Positions 17,577 to 26,466 of a stretch of 64,000 bases of DNA are shown piece after piece. Location: NCBI GenBank assembly GCA_031410595.1, contig JANNZM010000057.1, forward strand, positions 85,078 through 149,077. Direction: 5' to 3'. The translations under genes were made by a program, and so were the position numbers. The DNA is from JANMCE01 sp031410595 (GTDB lineage Bacteria; Actinomycetota; Acidimicrobiia; Acidimicrobiales; Ilumatobacteraceae). Position 1 is the stretch's first letter, and every line of letters begins with the position of its first letter. The notes under the pieces were generated by a model that saw only the letters and a program-made list of their open reading frames with translations, made no database searches and was not told the origin of the DNA.

Positions 17577-18383
17577 ATGAGTGTGCCGACGATCGATGAG
17601 GTGCCCGGCCCGCCGGCGCGCGACTCGCGTTTGCTTGTGGCCGGCGACACGCATGGCAACGGTTGGTGGTTACGCACCCTCGCCGATCTCGCGGTGAAGC
17701 TCGGTTGCGGCGGTGTGGTGCAGCTCGGCGATTTCGGGTTCTGGCCCGACCAACGAATCTTGCGGGCCACCGGCTACGCGACGGTCGACAACCGCTGGCT
17801 GGACGAACTCGCCGACATCTACCGCGCGGCCGGGTTGTGGTTGCGGGTGATCGACGGGAACCACGACGCGCATCCGCTGATCCGCAACGCGTACGCCGCG
17901 AACGACAATGGTGTTCGCCCGTTGCGTGATGATGTACTCGATTGGGCCGACCGTGGCGCCGTGTGGTCGTGGCACGGAGTCCGGTTCGGCGCGCTCGGTG
18001 GCGCCGTGTCGATCGCCCGCGCCGCACGAGTTGAGAACGAGTCATGGTGGCCGACCGAAACGATCTCCGACGACGATGTTGAGACGTTGATTGAACGCGC
18101 CCCAGACGGTCTCGACGTGCTCCTCGCTCACGACGCACCGATCCTCCCGCCGGGCATCAGGACGCTTGCCGACCCGATACTTCGCGCCGCTTGCAACGAC
18201 TCCAACCAGCAAGTCGCCCGCGCCGTGCGCGCCACACGACCAAAGGTTTTGTTGCATGGTCACTATCACCGTCGCTATCGGGCGAGTTACCTCGAAACCG
18301 AAATCGAGGGAATCGCGTCCGACATCGAAGCGCCCAACGGGGCGTTCGCGGTCCTCGATCTGGCGACACTGCTTGTCAGTTGA
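17577..18383 (+). CDS. Calcineurin-like metallophosphoesterase, E1
   Basis: 268 residues with the full metallophosphoesterase motif set: GDTHGN, GDFGFW, GNHD and GHYH. It should hydrolyse phosphomonoester or phosphodiester bonds with two metal ions in the cytoplasm; the substrate is not evident. It is very similar along its whole length to the E4 copy at 32821-33627, which has the same length. ATG 17577 matches the E4 start. It is divergent from the pRiA4b-like gene and just upstream of the DUF6932/XRE pair, and this order is kept in E4. Confidence 0.88.
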   Translation: MSVPTIDEVPGPPARDSRLLVAGDTHGNGWWLRTLADLAVKLGCGGVVQLGDFGFWPDQRILRATGYATVDNRWLDELADIYRAAGLWLRVIDGNHDAHPLIRNAYAANDNGVRPLRDDVLDWADRGAVWSWHGVRFGALGGAVSIARAARVENESWWPTETISDDDVETLIERAPDGLDVLLAHDAPILPPGIRTLADPILRAACNDSNQQVARAVRATRPKVLLHGHYHRRYRASYLETEIEGIASDIEAPNGAFAVLDLATLLVS

Positions 18384-18420
18384 TCGTGGCTATCCAAGGT
18401 TCCGAAGTCGGTTCCACAAC

Positions 18421-18434
18421 GATAGTATTGGGGT
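18421..18434 (+). promoter_or_regulatory. Conserved -10-like box before DUF6932/XRE operon, E1
   Basis: GATAGTATTGGGG ends right at the GTG start. The corresponding position upstream of the E4 copy has GATATTGTTGGGG (33696), and the DUF6932 relic has GATATTGT (32453). A box this close to the start codon suggests leaderless transcription, which is common in actinobacteria. Confidence 0.4.
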
Positions 18435-18878
18435 GTGCTTCCGCCGTTCGATCCGATCACTGGCCGGCTCCCGCCGGGCGAACACGAGGCGACCTGGGAC
18501 GAAGTGGTGGAACGTTTTGGTTGGAACGACCGCCGGCGACGCCTGATCGATGGACTGGCGGATGCACTTGCGATCCTTTCGGAGGCTGGGTGCGGTCGGT
18601 TGTGGTTGAACGGGAGCTTCGTCACCACCAAGGACGAGCCGGGCGATTTCGACGCCTGCTGGGATCGGACCGGCGTGGATCCCGACGCGCTCGACCCGGT
18701 GCTGCTCGACCTGTCCGGCGGCCGTGAAGCGCAGAAGGAGCGGTTCGGTGGCGAACTGTTCCCAAACGTCACCGAGGCCGGTTCCGGGCTTGTGTTCTCG
18801 GACTTCTTCCAGAACGACCGCGTCACCGGACGCAAAGGCATCGTCGTCATTGATCTCACTCAAGGAGGCTGGACATGA
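18435..18878 (+). CDS. DUF6932-family nucleotidyltransferase-like protein, E1 (putative toxin)
   Basis: 147 residues: an N-terminal LPPFDPITGRLPPGEH and RFGWNDRRRRLIDGL, then a nucleotidyltransferase-like motif LWLNGSFVTTKDEPGDFDACW (G-S-F and D-F-D), then LDLSGGREAQKERFGGELFP and the end GRKGIVVIDL. This matches what I know as DUF6932, a short nucleotidyltransferase-fold family. The GTG start is shared with the E4 copy. The last four bases overlap the XRE gene start (ATGA). Toxin function is inferred from the pairing with XRE. Confidence 0.78.
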   Translation: MLPPFDPITGRLPPGEHEATWDEVVERFGWNDRRRRLIDGLADALAILSEAGCGRLWLNGSFVTTKDEPGDFDACWDRTGVDPDALDPVLLDLSGGREAQKERFGGELFPNVTEAGSGLVFSDFFQNDRVTGRKGIVVIDLTQGGWT

Positions 18879-19306
18879 TCACCAATGAGGTGCAGTACCG
18901 CGCGACAAAGGCGCATCTCGAACGATTCGAGCAAGCGGCAGTGAATCTTGCCGCGAGGCCGGGCAAGCGCGGCAAGCTCGACCAGCTCGAGTTGGATGCA
19001 GTGAACGCGCAGGCCGGCGATCTTCGTGCGGAACTCGTTGAGTATGAGCAGCTGCGCAGCGGGAAACAGTCAACGTTCACCGCGGGATCGCTCGCCGAAC
19101 TCGCGACGGTGCTCGTTAAGGCCCGGATCGCTCGCGGATGGACACAACGTCAGTTGGCCGAATCGCTCGGGATGGCCGAACAACAGATCCAACGCTACGA
19201 GGCGAACGATTACCGATCCACAAGCCTCGCGCGCCTGTGCGATATCGCCGAGGCGCTCGGTGTGCGTGTCGAACCTCGCGGCGAGCTCAACCCGTCAGCG
19301 GCATAG
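18875..19306 (+). CDS. XRE-type HTH protein with N-terminal coiled region, E1 (putative antitoxin)
   Basis: 143 residues. The first ~70 form a helical domain (EQLRSGKQSTFTA at its end), followed by a cro/C1-type helix-turn-helix (ARGWTQRQLAESLGMAEQQI then QRYEANDY, DIAEALGVRVE). A strong AAGGAGG ribosome site lies 8 bp before the ATG, stronger than that of the partner gene, as expected for an antitoxin. It overlaps DUF6932 by 4 bp. Likely DNA-binding autoregulator and neutraliser of the upstream protein; inferred, not shown. Confidence 0.82.
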   Translation: MITNEVQYRATKAHLERFEQAAVNLAARPGKRGKLDQLELDAVNAQAGDLRAELVEYEQLRSGKQSTFTAGSLAELATVLVKARIARGWTQRQLAESLGMAEQQIQRYEANDYRSTSLARLCDIAEALGVRVEPRGELNPSAA

Positions 19307-19318
19307 CCAGCGGTGGGA

Positions 19319-19678
19319 ATGATGGATGCCATCGCCGCTCGCGTTGCTGGTGGCGAGACCGTCGAGTTCCGACCGACAGGCAACTCGATGGTGCCGCTTA
19401 TCCAGAGCCGCCAGACCGTTCGCGTCGAGCCGGTCGATGCTTCACAGGTTGAGGTCGGTGACATCGTGCTCGCGCGCGTCGCCGGCGCTACGTACTTGCA
19501 TCTTGTCTCGGCGGTCGATCACGACCGAGCCCGCGTTCAGATCAGCAACAACCGAGGCCGTGTAAACGGCTGGACCGGACACGCCCGCGTTTTCGGCATC
19601 TGCACCGTCGTCAACAACGTCGCGAGGCCCCGCGTTCAGGGCAAGACGCTTGTTCCCGAACCCGAGGTCAACGGCTGA
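19319..19678 (+). CDS. S24/S26-like peptidase-fold protein, E1
   Basis: 119 residues beginning MMDAIAARVAGGETVEF, then RPTGNSMVPLIQSRQTVRVE, which is the Ser-centred G-N-S-M-x-P motif of LexA/signal-peptidase folds. VGDIVLARV and YLHLVSAVD follow, where the active families carry a catalytic Lys; no Lys is there. The protein is therefore probably a non-catalytic or altered member. No membrane segment, so not a signal peptidase. It starts 12 bp after the XRE stop, so it is likely the third gene of that operon, as in E4. Confidence 0.7.
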   Translation: MMDAIAARVAGGETVEFRPTGNSMVPLIQSRQTVRVEPVDASQVEVGDIVLARVAGATYLHLVSAVDHDRARVQISNNRGRVNGWTGHARVFGICTVVNNVARPRVQGKTLVPEPEVNG

Positions 19679-19793
19679 CGGCTGTCACTCACCGTGAATC
19701 CGGCGGACTCCTTATCCGGGGATGAATCGCACCCACCGCTTCGGGTTGGCCGCGGTCGGATCCATGTACCAACCATGTAACAGCATCACGGTA

Positions 19794-19828
19794 AACAGCG
19801 GGGAGTAGAGGGGAACAACGGGCAGTTG
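19794..19828 (+). promoter_or_regulatory. AACArCGGGnAGTwG tandem repeat, E1 right end
   Basis: Two 15-bp units 20 bp apart (19794 AACAGCGGGGAGTAG; 19814 AACAACGGGCAGTTG), about 65 bp inside the right attachment repeat. The same pair with the same spacing is found inside the right end of E4 (35059, 35079). This is a likely arm-type or accessory-protein site. The remaining bases between 19679 and 19892 hold no gene I can support. Confidence 0.5.
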
Positions 19829-19892
19829 AACATGGCCGCTGACCAGCTAAAATGCCCATCTACCAGGAGTTTCTCCGAGCAGCGGATTCGAC

Positions 19893-19943
19893 CTCATAAC
19901 CCGAAGGTCACAGGTTCAAATCCTGTCCCCGCCACCAAAGAAA
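19893..19943 (+). repeat. Attachment repeat 2 (E1/E2 junction)
   Basis: 51 bp identical to repeat 1, including the tRNA T arm and CCA end. The 5' half of a tRNA is absent upstream, so this is not a tRNA gene. Confidence 0.95.
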
Positions 19944-19946
19944 AGT

Positions 19947-19979
19947 ACAGAGGCCCAGGTCAGCGACCTGGGCCTCTGT
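19947..19979. terminator. Hairpin after attachment repeat 2
   Basis: A perfect 15-bp stem, ACAGAGGCCCAGGTC / GACCTGGGCCTCTGT, with a 3-nt loop. It lies between the attachment repeat and the 3' end of integrase 2, the same position as the E1 hairpin but with unrelated sequence. Confidence 0.8.
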
Positions 19980-20003
19980 CGTTGCGACGGGCGTTCCTCC
20001 GGT

Positions 20004-21197
20004 TTACGCGGTGTTCCTCCGTTGGTTCCTCCGGGGTTCCCCCGAGCCGGCTTCGAGCGGGGGAACGGGGCGGGTGAGCCGCTCGGTAGCCCGGGCGGCG
20101 TCGGCTAGCATGCCGGGCAGGATGTGCTGGTAGGTCTGCATCGTGAACGCGATGTTGGCGTGGCCAAGTCGTTCGCTGACCACTTTCACTGGGATGCCGT
20201 CCTTGATGAGCAGGCTGCCATGGGTGTGTCGAAGATCGTGAAATCGGATCGGCGGAATGCCGGCATTGTGCACAATCCGTACGAAGGATTCGTAGACGGC
20301 GTGAGGGTGGACCGTTTGGCCGCCGCCGTCGGTGAACACCCACTTCTCATCACTGGCGATACCGACCGCGGCGAACTCCGCTGGCTGGAACGCGCGCCAA
20401 CCGGCAAGGACCGCCAAGGTCGTGTCGTCGAGCGAGATGGCTCGGCGGGCGGTCTTCGTTTTGCCCCTGGTTTCGTGGATCTCGTAGCCCACAGCGACGA
20501 GACCTCGGTTGAGGTGAAGTCGCTTCTTGGAGAAGTCGATGTCGGGCCACTTCAGACCGAGCACTTCGCTGCGTCGCATTCCGGTCATCGCCGTGAGCCA
20601 GTAGAGCGGGAACAGCCGGTGGCCAGCAGCGGTGCGCATGAGCAGGCGTAATTCGTTCTGGGTGAGTGAGGTGCCTTCGGTGCGTTGGAGCGAACGCGGT
20701 TTCGGCACCCTTGCGATGGTGGCGACGTTGCGGGTCACCAGCCCGCGCCGCAGGGCGTCGGTGAGCGCGCCGTTGATGACGAGGTGGATTTCGTACACGG
20801 TCTTGGGTGCCAGCCCGCGGCCGGTGGCGGGGTGGAGCAGTGTGTCGTAGAGCGCTTCGATCTGCTGGTAGCGGAGCCGCCGATTGGCGACCTTGCCGAG
20901 CGTCGGCAGGACGTGGAGTTGCACGTTGCGTTCGTACCCGCGGTAAGTGCTGGTGGCGAGGTGCAACTTCTTCGACGGTAACCATTGGCTGGTGAGGTAG
21001 GCACCGAATGTCAACGACCGGACCGCGCCAACCTTGTCGGTCTCGGCAGCGGCGAGTTTGGCGGCGAGACGTTCAGCCTCAGCTCGGTCGTCGCCTGCTG
21101 GATGCCAGGTTCGGCGCTCCCTGCCCGTGACCGGGTCGCGGCCCTCGTAGATCACCGCGTAGTAACGGTTTCCTCGCTGTCGAACGTAACCCTTCAT
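20004..21197 (-). CDS. Tyrosine-type site-specific integrase, E2
   Basis: 397 residues. It starts MKGYVRQRGNRYYAVIYEG, has the core-binding domain (~60-165) and all catalytic motifs: Arg in MTGMRRSEVLG, HDLRHTHGSLL, ERLGHAN and Tyr in MQTYQHILPGM. A perfect AAGGAGG precedes ATG 21197, which fixes the start despite the frame being open to 21263. It belongs to the MxGY-type integrases with E4 and the 54-kb fragment, distinct from the MAYI type of E1 and E3, yet uses the same tRNA-Met site. Reads towards repeat 2. Confidence 0.92.
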   Translation of the reverse strand: MKGYVRQRGNRYYAVIYEGRDPVTGRERRTWHPAGDDRAEAERLAAKLAAAETDKVGAVRSLTFGAYLTSQWLPSKKLHLATSTYRGYERNVQLHVLPTLGKVANRRLRYQQIEALYDTLLHPATGRGLAPKTVYEIHLVINGALTDALRRGLVTRNVATIARVPKPRSLQRTEGTSLTQNELRLLMRTAAGHRLFPLYWLTAMTGMRRSEVLGLKWPDIDFSKKRLHLNRGLVAVGYEIHETRGKTKTARRAISLDDTTLAVLAGWRAFQPAEFAAVGIASDEKWVFTDGGGQTVHPHAVYESFVRIVHNAGIPPIRFHDLRHTHGSLLIKDGIPVKVVSERLGHANIAFTMQTYQHILPGMLADAARATERLTRPVPPLEAGSGEPRRNQRRNTA

Positions 21198-21420
21198 AAT
21201 GTCCTCCTTCAACCCGCGGTCTCGACGATCGGGACCCGGAGGAACAATCGGTAGACGACACAAGCCGCCGCGTGCGACATGATCGATCGACGATAAATAC
21301 CCAGCTCACAGGCCCTGCGCCCAGATCTCCGATGTCGGGGGAAGACCGATCTGGAATCAGAACATCGGACCAGAGCAGCGCGTTCGTATGACGGTGCGCA
21401 CAGTCACATCGGTTGCTGGT

Positions 21421-23764
21421 TCATTTGTGGTCGGCACTGATGGCTTGGAGGAATCGTTCAATGGTGCCGAGTTCGGCCTCTGCAGCGGTCCGGCGGTCCG
21501 CATCGCGACGGAATACGTCGGCGGTCTTGGTGAGGACGAGTTTGTGCGGGCTGCCTTCTCGCCGGGTCTGGTGGGTGACGGGGAGTTCGGCTTCGTCGAT
21601 GCGTCGGTGGATGTGCTCGCGTCTCGGTTTAGCCATCGGCCACACGTGCTGCGTGCGGACAGAGTCGGTGAGGAAGGTGGCCAGCTCGCCGCAGTCCTGG
21701 CAGCACCCGGCCTGGTTGAATCCAGTGATCGTCCAGTCACCATCCTGGCGTTCCGGACGGGCCAGTTCGACGCGCAACGTATCCGCGGCGTGTCGAGCGA
21801 TCGGCTCGAGATCGATACGGGACAGTTCGATCGGAGTGAGTCTCGTCGCCGCTGATGTGGTGGCGAGCAGCAGCGGCGTCAGATCGGCGGTTGACGTACA
21901 GACCGTTTCGTAGATCTCGTGTCGAACGCCAGCCGCTGCGGTCATTGATGCCGCGTGGAGTACGGCGAGTACTGGTGGGCCGAGCGAGACGAGCGCCGCT
22001 CGCCGTGCCGACGGTTTCGTGATGTCGTGCGACGCCTGGATCGTGCGCCGGAGCCAGCCCCACGTCGCTGTCGTCAACGTGAGCACTACGGCGGTGCACC
22101 TCAGTGGGTGCGTCACCTCCGAGCAGACGAGCGCACAACGCGTCGATGTTTGTAGCCCAGGCGATGCGTGTCGGCAGGTCCTGTCGATGGCCGAAGCCGC
22201 GTTCGCGCATCCAGGTGGCGAGGCGTTCGTCGAACCACGACTGTCCATAGCGTTCGACGACGGTCAGCAGACTCGGCGCGTCGTCCGGCATGAACGCTTC
22301 CAGCGCGAATGGGGCAAGCAGGTTCGCGGCAAGTTCGCCATCGCCCACATCGGCAGCGAGCACCAGCGTCCTTGGGAGGAGCGTTCGCTGATCGTCGCCG
22401 CGGACCCCCACGGACCAGAATCGGAGGAGCACTCGGACCATGTCAGCGCGGCGTTCCTGCTCGCCCGAATCGTCGCTGGATATCGTGAGGAGTTCGTCCA
22501 CCGCTCCGGCGGGGTCGCCTCTGGCCTTGAGAGCGAAGGCCCGGGAACGGGGCCAGACCACTACGCCGGCGCGCCGGTACCAGCGGTCCATCGTGTTGCC
22601 GTAGTTCCCCATGTTGCCGGTGTATTCGGTGTCGTACGGTTTCAACTCGACGCTCGGTGTGGCCACCGCGAGTTCTGTCTCGTCGACGTGGTGGCTGCCG
22701 ACCGGTCGGCCCTCTGCTGGTCGGATCTCGATGTCGGAGTCGATCAAACTGCCGAGCGCCTCGACGTCATCCGGATCCGGCCCGTCGTCATTCCAACTGG
22801 ACCAGCCACCGCGCCCACGCCGATACTCAACGTAGTCGACATCCCAGGTCTCGCGGATCTCGGCGAGCGCCAACGCGACCTCACACCCCGCCGTGTCGGC
22901 TGCGTCACGCAACACCGCAGCACGGGTCGCGTCCTGGCCTTTGAGTTGATTCCAGCGGAGGCTGTGTTCGCTGTATTGGTGATCGAGCAGGAAAACCAGG
23001 CGATCGGGTGGCACGCCCGCTTTCTGGTCATTTTGCCAGCGCGGGCTGACCGGGGTCGCGAAGTGCTGCCGCATCAGGTCGGTGGCCGCAGCCGATCGAG
23101 TCGGGGTAAGGGTTGTCGCTGTCGCGTCGCCCGAGATCCGCAGGTTGTAGGTGAGCGCAATCCGATAGCCGGTCTCGACGGGGAGTACCTCGTGGCGGGT
23201 GTCTGCGTAGAACGCTACGAACGTCAGCGTCGTGGTCGAGCCCTTGTAGACCGCTGTCTGGCCGCGATGTGACACGACAAGGTCGCCACCGGTGCTCCGC
23301 GACGGGAGCAGCACGACGAGCGACCCGATCATCCTGTCGTTCTTCTCCGAATCCTGATGCGGGGCGAAGAACTGACCCGGCTCGTACACGAGTACGGAAT
23401 GCAGATCAGCATCCAACGAGGTCGCCGCGCCGAGTCCGAGGTCGTTGCGGATCAGTTCCAGCATCGGCCGCATCGTGTTCGCCCAACGCCGAGCATCGAT
23501 ACTGACCCGAGAACGCGGCACCTCCCACGTGTCTCGTACTCGGCGGTCGAGCAATGTCTCGGTGCCCTTGCCGTAGAGAGCAGGTCTGGCGACGAGTCGC
23601 AATTGTTTGGCCTGCGCTGCGGTCACCGGCAGCCGAAGAGCGCCAACGTCACGGACCTCAATAGCCAGGTCACCTGGGGGTGCTGTACGACGCGTACTGA
23701 ACGACCCGCCACCCCTTACATCGCGTAGCAAGTCCGCCAGCTCTTGGCGTGGGATACCTGTCAC
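21421..23764 (-). pseudogene. 2OG-Fe(II) oxygenase superfamily protein, frameshifted
   Basis: The frame from GTG 23764 encodes the N-terminal ~540 residues. It includes a prolyl-4-hydroxylase-like double-stranded beta-helix with FAPHQDSEKNDR (His-x-Asp iron ligands) and, later, TRHEVLPVETGYRIALTYNL (distal His and the 2-oxoglutarate-binding Arg). Between about 22140 and 22080 the coding frame changes: downstream, family-like sequence (WGWLRRTIQASHDI, then GFNQAGCCQDC) continues in another frame to the stop at 21421. A single-base indel is the simplest explanation. It could still yield a truncated catalytic protein. 21198-21420 has no gene I can support. Confidence 0.7.
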
Positions 23765-23933
23765 GACGACGACCGTAGCCGTCCGGCAACATTCCTCCCG
23801 GCAGCGATTTCTCGTCGTTGATGCCGAACCATGAGGACGAAGCCCGACACCGGCATTCATAGTCGAAATCGGCGGTATTGTGCCCTGGCGATCGGCAACG
23901 ATGACAAGTCGAGTCTGCCGGGAGGTGTATCAC

Positions 23934-24173
23934 ATGGAGATCCAATTCGACCGCGCCGTCGTTGTGGTGCCCTTGGGAGTGCTGTCCATGCATCGCGACG
24001 ATCGGTATGTCTCGACCGACACCATCGCCAACGTCTTGCGCACCTACCGCAAGCATCTCGATCTGTCCCCCGAAGAGAGCGCGATCGTTGAGCGACTCAG
24101 CAAGGACCTGTTCGACGCGATGGCGTGCCACGCCAGAACCCTGCTCGAACACGTTTCCTGGGTGGTGGGCTAA
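23934..24173 (+). CDS. Small hypothetical protein, E2
   Basis: 79 residues starting MEIQFDRAVVVVPLGVLSM, with a GGGAGGTG ribosome site 8 bp before the ATG. The rest is helical (DTIANVLRTYRKHLDLSPEE, then KDLFDAMACHARTLLEHVSW). The good ribosome site and clean codon pattern support it as real. No family recognised. It lies between the divergent oxygenase relic and the AbiE-like pair. Confidence 0.6.
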   Translation: MEIQFDRAVVVVPLGVLSMHRDDRYVSTDTIANVLRTYRKHLDLSPEESAIVERLSKDLFDAMACHARTLLEHVSWVVG

Positions 24174-24194
24174 GGCGTTTCCGTTGTGTCATAT

Positions 24195-24255
24195 ATACAT
24201 CACCATTCACATAAAGATCACTGCCGCAGTGATGTATTCACAAATCGTGATGTAT
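24195..24255. promoter_or_regulatory. ATACATCAC/GTGATGTAT repeats upstream of AbiEi-like gene
   Basis: A 9-mer occurs three times: ATACATCAC at 24195-24203 and its exact inverse GTGATGTAT at 24229-24237 and 24247-24255. The last two overlap the candidate start codons at 24232 and 24250. AbiE-type antitoxins are known to repress their own operon by binding inverted repeats, so this is a likely autoregulatory operator. Confidence 0.6.
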
Positions 24256-25257
24256 CGAGGTAATGTTCTTACCGTGGACCCCCACTCCCGTGCCGTAAGC
24301 GCCCTCACGGGTGTGTTGCCTGCGACAGTGACTGTCGCTCGTCGCACCGACGGCGCCATCGACCTGAATGGTACGAGGTGCGTGTTGGAATGGATGGGGG
24401 ACGGGCGCTTGAGCGAGGCACGTGGGCTTTTGACTCGGCCGTCGCTGCCCGATGTCGTCGCTGCCCGGCGGATGTCCCCTGGTGCTCGGGCGGAGTTGTC
24501 TGACGCTGGCGTCGGGTGGGTGGATGAGTCCGGCACGGCGGAAATCGTCTTTGGAACGATCGTCGTCTCCCGGTCAAGAGCATCCGATCCGGCTAGGCCC
24601 ATCCCGACCCGCTGGACACCTTCAGCACTCGCTACCGCCGAAGCACTGCTGTGCGGTATCCAACCCACAACATCTGCGGTTGTGGACGCGACCGGGTTGT
24701 CGTTCGGTGCGTGTGTCAAGGCGCTGCGACTTCTGACGGACCTCGGACTGTTGGCTGCCGAGGCCGCCCGGGGGCGCCGATCCGGCCGACGGCTCGAAGA
24801 TCCGGATCGGCTTCTGAGCGAGTACAGCGACGCCGCTCGTCGGCTCGCTCCGCCGCTGCGCGTTCAGGTGGCCGTGACGTGGCGCGACGTGATTGACGGG
24901 ACAGCCGAATTCGCCGCCCGACTCGCGCAGGAAGGTATCGCGTACGCCGTGACGGGAGTCGTGGCCTCAGCACTGCTCGCGCCAGTCCTGACAAACGTGT
25001 CGACATCCGAGGTGTACGTCGCAGGAACGACGATCGTCGATCTCGAATCGATCGCACGAACAGCCGGCCTGCGACCCATCGATGGCGGCCGGCTGACGTT
25101 GAGGCCATTCCCGAGCGTGACCACCGATCGACTCGCCGCCACTACCGAGGACATGCGGGTCGCTCCGTGGCCCCGCGTCTATAGCGACCTTCTCGGCGCT
25201 GGCGTCCGCGGTGAAGACGCTGCCGAACACTTGAAGGAGATCATCCGTGGCCGATGA
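24250..25257 (+). CDS. AbiEi-like winged-helix protein (putative type IV antitoxin), E2
   Basis: 335 residues (an ATG 18 bases upstream is also possible). The middle part has RMSPGARAELSDAGVGWVDE, then SGTAEIVFGTIVVSR. A winged-helix-like region follows (ALATAEALLCGIQPTTSAVV, then GLSFGACVKALRLLTDLGLL), and the C-terminal part ends VYSDLLGAGVRGEDAAEHLKEII. This arrangement is typical of AbiEi-type proteins that precede an AbiEii nucleotidyltransferase. It overlaps the next gene by 11 bp, so the two are coupled. Antitoxin and repressor function is inferred from the pairing and the upstream repeats. Confidence 0.72.
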   Translation: MYRGNVLTVDPHSRAVSALTGVLPATVTVARRTDGAIDLNGTRCVLEWMGDGRLSEARGLLTRPSLPDVVAARRMSPGARAELSDAGVGWVDESGTAEIVFGTIVVSRSRASDPARPIPTRWTPSALATAEALLCGIQPTTSAVVDATGLSFGACVKALRLLTDLGLLAAEAARGRRSGRRLEDPDRLLSEYSDAARRLAPPLRVQVAVTWRDVIDGTAEFAARLAQEGIAYAVTGVVASALLAPVLTNVSTSEVYVAGTTIVDLESIARTAGLRPIDGGRLTLRPFPSVTTDRLAATTEDMRVAPWPRVYSDLLGAGVRGEDAAEHLKEIIRGR

Positions 25258-26085
25258 ACCCGACCGCTCACGTGCTGCACGCCAAGCTGCCGAACGAGCA
25301 TTGATCCGCGTCGTGCATCACTACGGCACACGCCCCGAGTTCGTCGTACTCGGTGGACTCGTCCCAGAACTGCTCTGCTCCGCCTCGGCGTACGCCCACG
25401 CCGGAACCACCGATGTCGACGTGCAGGTCAACCTCGAAATTGCCGCCGGGTCGGTCAACGCAGCCCGGCTCGAGGTCGCCTTGCGGAACGCAGAGTTCGA
25501 ACCGGACCACGAACGAATCTGGAGGTGGCGCGCAGACGGAACCGAAGCCGTCGCCGAGATCAAGTTCGAACTTCTCGCCGACCTGGACGAGGAACGCGCC
25601 GGCGTCACTGTCGTGTTCGACGGATGCGACGCGCTCGGTGCAGCGAACCTTCGAGGCACCGGGTTCGCCGTTCGTGACGTCGAGGTCCACCGCCTTCGGG
25701 CACGAGTCGGTGGCGTGATCCAGGAGGCCGATATCAACGTCACGGGGTTGGCCGGCTTCCTGCTCGCCAAGGCAGCAGCGTCGCACTCGCGCGACGCAAG
25801 CCGAAAGACTGGTATGACATCGCCTACGTGCTGTTACACAACAACGCCGGCGGCCCGCGACAGGCGGCCGAACGTGTCAGGAGCCGCTTCGACGCCGACC
25901 TCGCCGGGATCCGAACGTCGCTCGACGACCTCCGTGACAACTTCGCCGATCCGTTGGCGCAGGGCGCTCAGGCGTACGCCGACAGCTTCCATTTCGATCA
26001 TCCCGAGCAAGGTCACCACGCACTCGCGGTCGAGGCCGTCGCTGCTGTCAATGACTTCCACGACGCGGTCATAGCCGAGGACTGA
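25247..26085 (+). pseudogene. AbiEii-like nucleotidyltransferase toxin, frameshifted
   Basis: The first frame (GTG 25247) encodes a nucleotidyltransferase core: FVVLGGLVPELLC, then GTTDVDVQVNLE with the metal-binding D-V-D, then VAEIKFELLAD. It stays family-like to GFLLAKAAASHSR. At about 25790 the AbiEii signature RRKPKDWYDIAYVLLHNN continues in the neighbouring frame and runs to the stop at 26085 (85 further residues). The total length is not a multiple of three, so one base is lost or gained in the CG-rich stretch near 25785-25800. As read, the toxin would be truncated after its catalytic core. A sequencing error is possible. Confidence 0.72.
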
Positions 26086-26121
26086 GTGAATCCGCAGAAC
26101 CCGCAGACGTATTCGGGGCCG

Positions 26122-26140
26122 TGTCATCAATTTGTCATCG
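26122..26140 (+). promoter_or_regulatory. TGTCATC direct repeat, E2 right end
   Basis: TGTCATCAATTTGTCATCG: two 7-mers 12 bp apart. The same unit occurs at 35272, 38328 and 38583 (second unit decayed) and as TGTCAACG at 29786, always within ~170 bp of an attachment repeat. Likely arm-type or excision-factor sites. The 26086-26255 stretch holds no gene. Confidence 0.5.
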
Positions 26141-26255
26141 CGACTCCCGCAAACGGGAGCAGATGAGCGCTTACGGGCGCAGACTACAAGACGCCGAAAA
26201 TTACGCTGACCTGGACAAATACCAACCAGAGCGCACGAGAACCAACGAGCCGCTT

Positions 26256-26301
26256 CTCATAACCCGAAGGTCACAGGTTCAAATCCTGTCCCCGCCACCA
26301 A
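26256..26301 (+). repeat. Attachment repeat 3 (E2/E3 junction)
   Basis: 46 bp identical to the tRNA-Met 3' part, ending at CCACCAA. It is followed by its own hairpin (AATGCCCTGA ... TCAGGGCATT, 26306-26342). Confidence 0.95.
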
Positions 26302-26305
26302 GACG

Positions 26306-26342
26306 AATGCCCTGATCACGATGCAAATCGGGTCAGGGCATT
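26306..26342. terminator. Hairpin after attachment repeat 3
   Basis: Outer 10-bp stem AATGCCCTGA / TCAGGGCATT enclosing a partly paired interior, followed by TTGACGTTTT. It sits between the repeat and the convergent integrase 3. Confidence 0.65.
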
Positions 26343-26466
26343 TGACGTTTTGGATGTCGCCAGCTTCTACCGGCTTTCTTCCGAAGCGGTAGACGGCGAC
26401 GACGTTGACGTGGCCCGATTGGTGCCCTGAACAGGCCTTTTAGCCGTTCGACGCGCTATTTGTTGT

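Larger units (their letters stand above)
19893..26301. mobile_element. Integrated element E2
   Basis: A 6.4-kb segment between repeats 2 and 3. It has an intact integrase at the left, a large frameshifted 2OG-Fe(II) oxygenase gene, a short hypothetical gene, and an AbiEi/AbiEii-like pair whose second gene is frameshifted. Left-end integrase sites differ from the other elements: GTTCCTCCG repeats near 19991-20035 instead of TCTACCG. Confidence 0.85.

Noticed and set aside
22019..23272. 417-codon plus-strand frame inside the oxygenase region
   Set aside because: The minus strand carries clear 2OG-Fe(II) oxygenase motifs; the plus frame is an antisense shadow.
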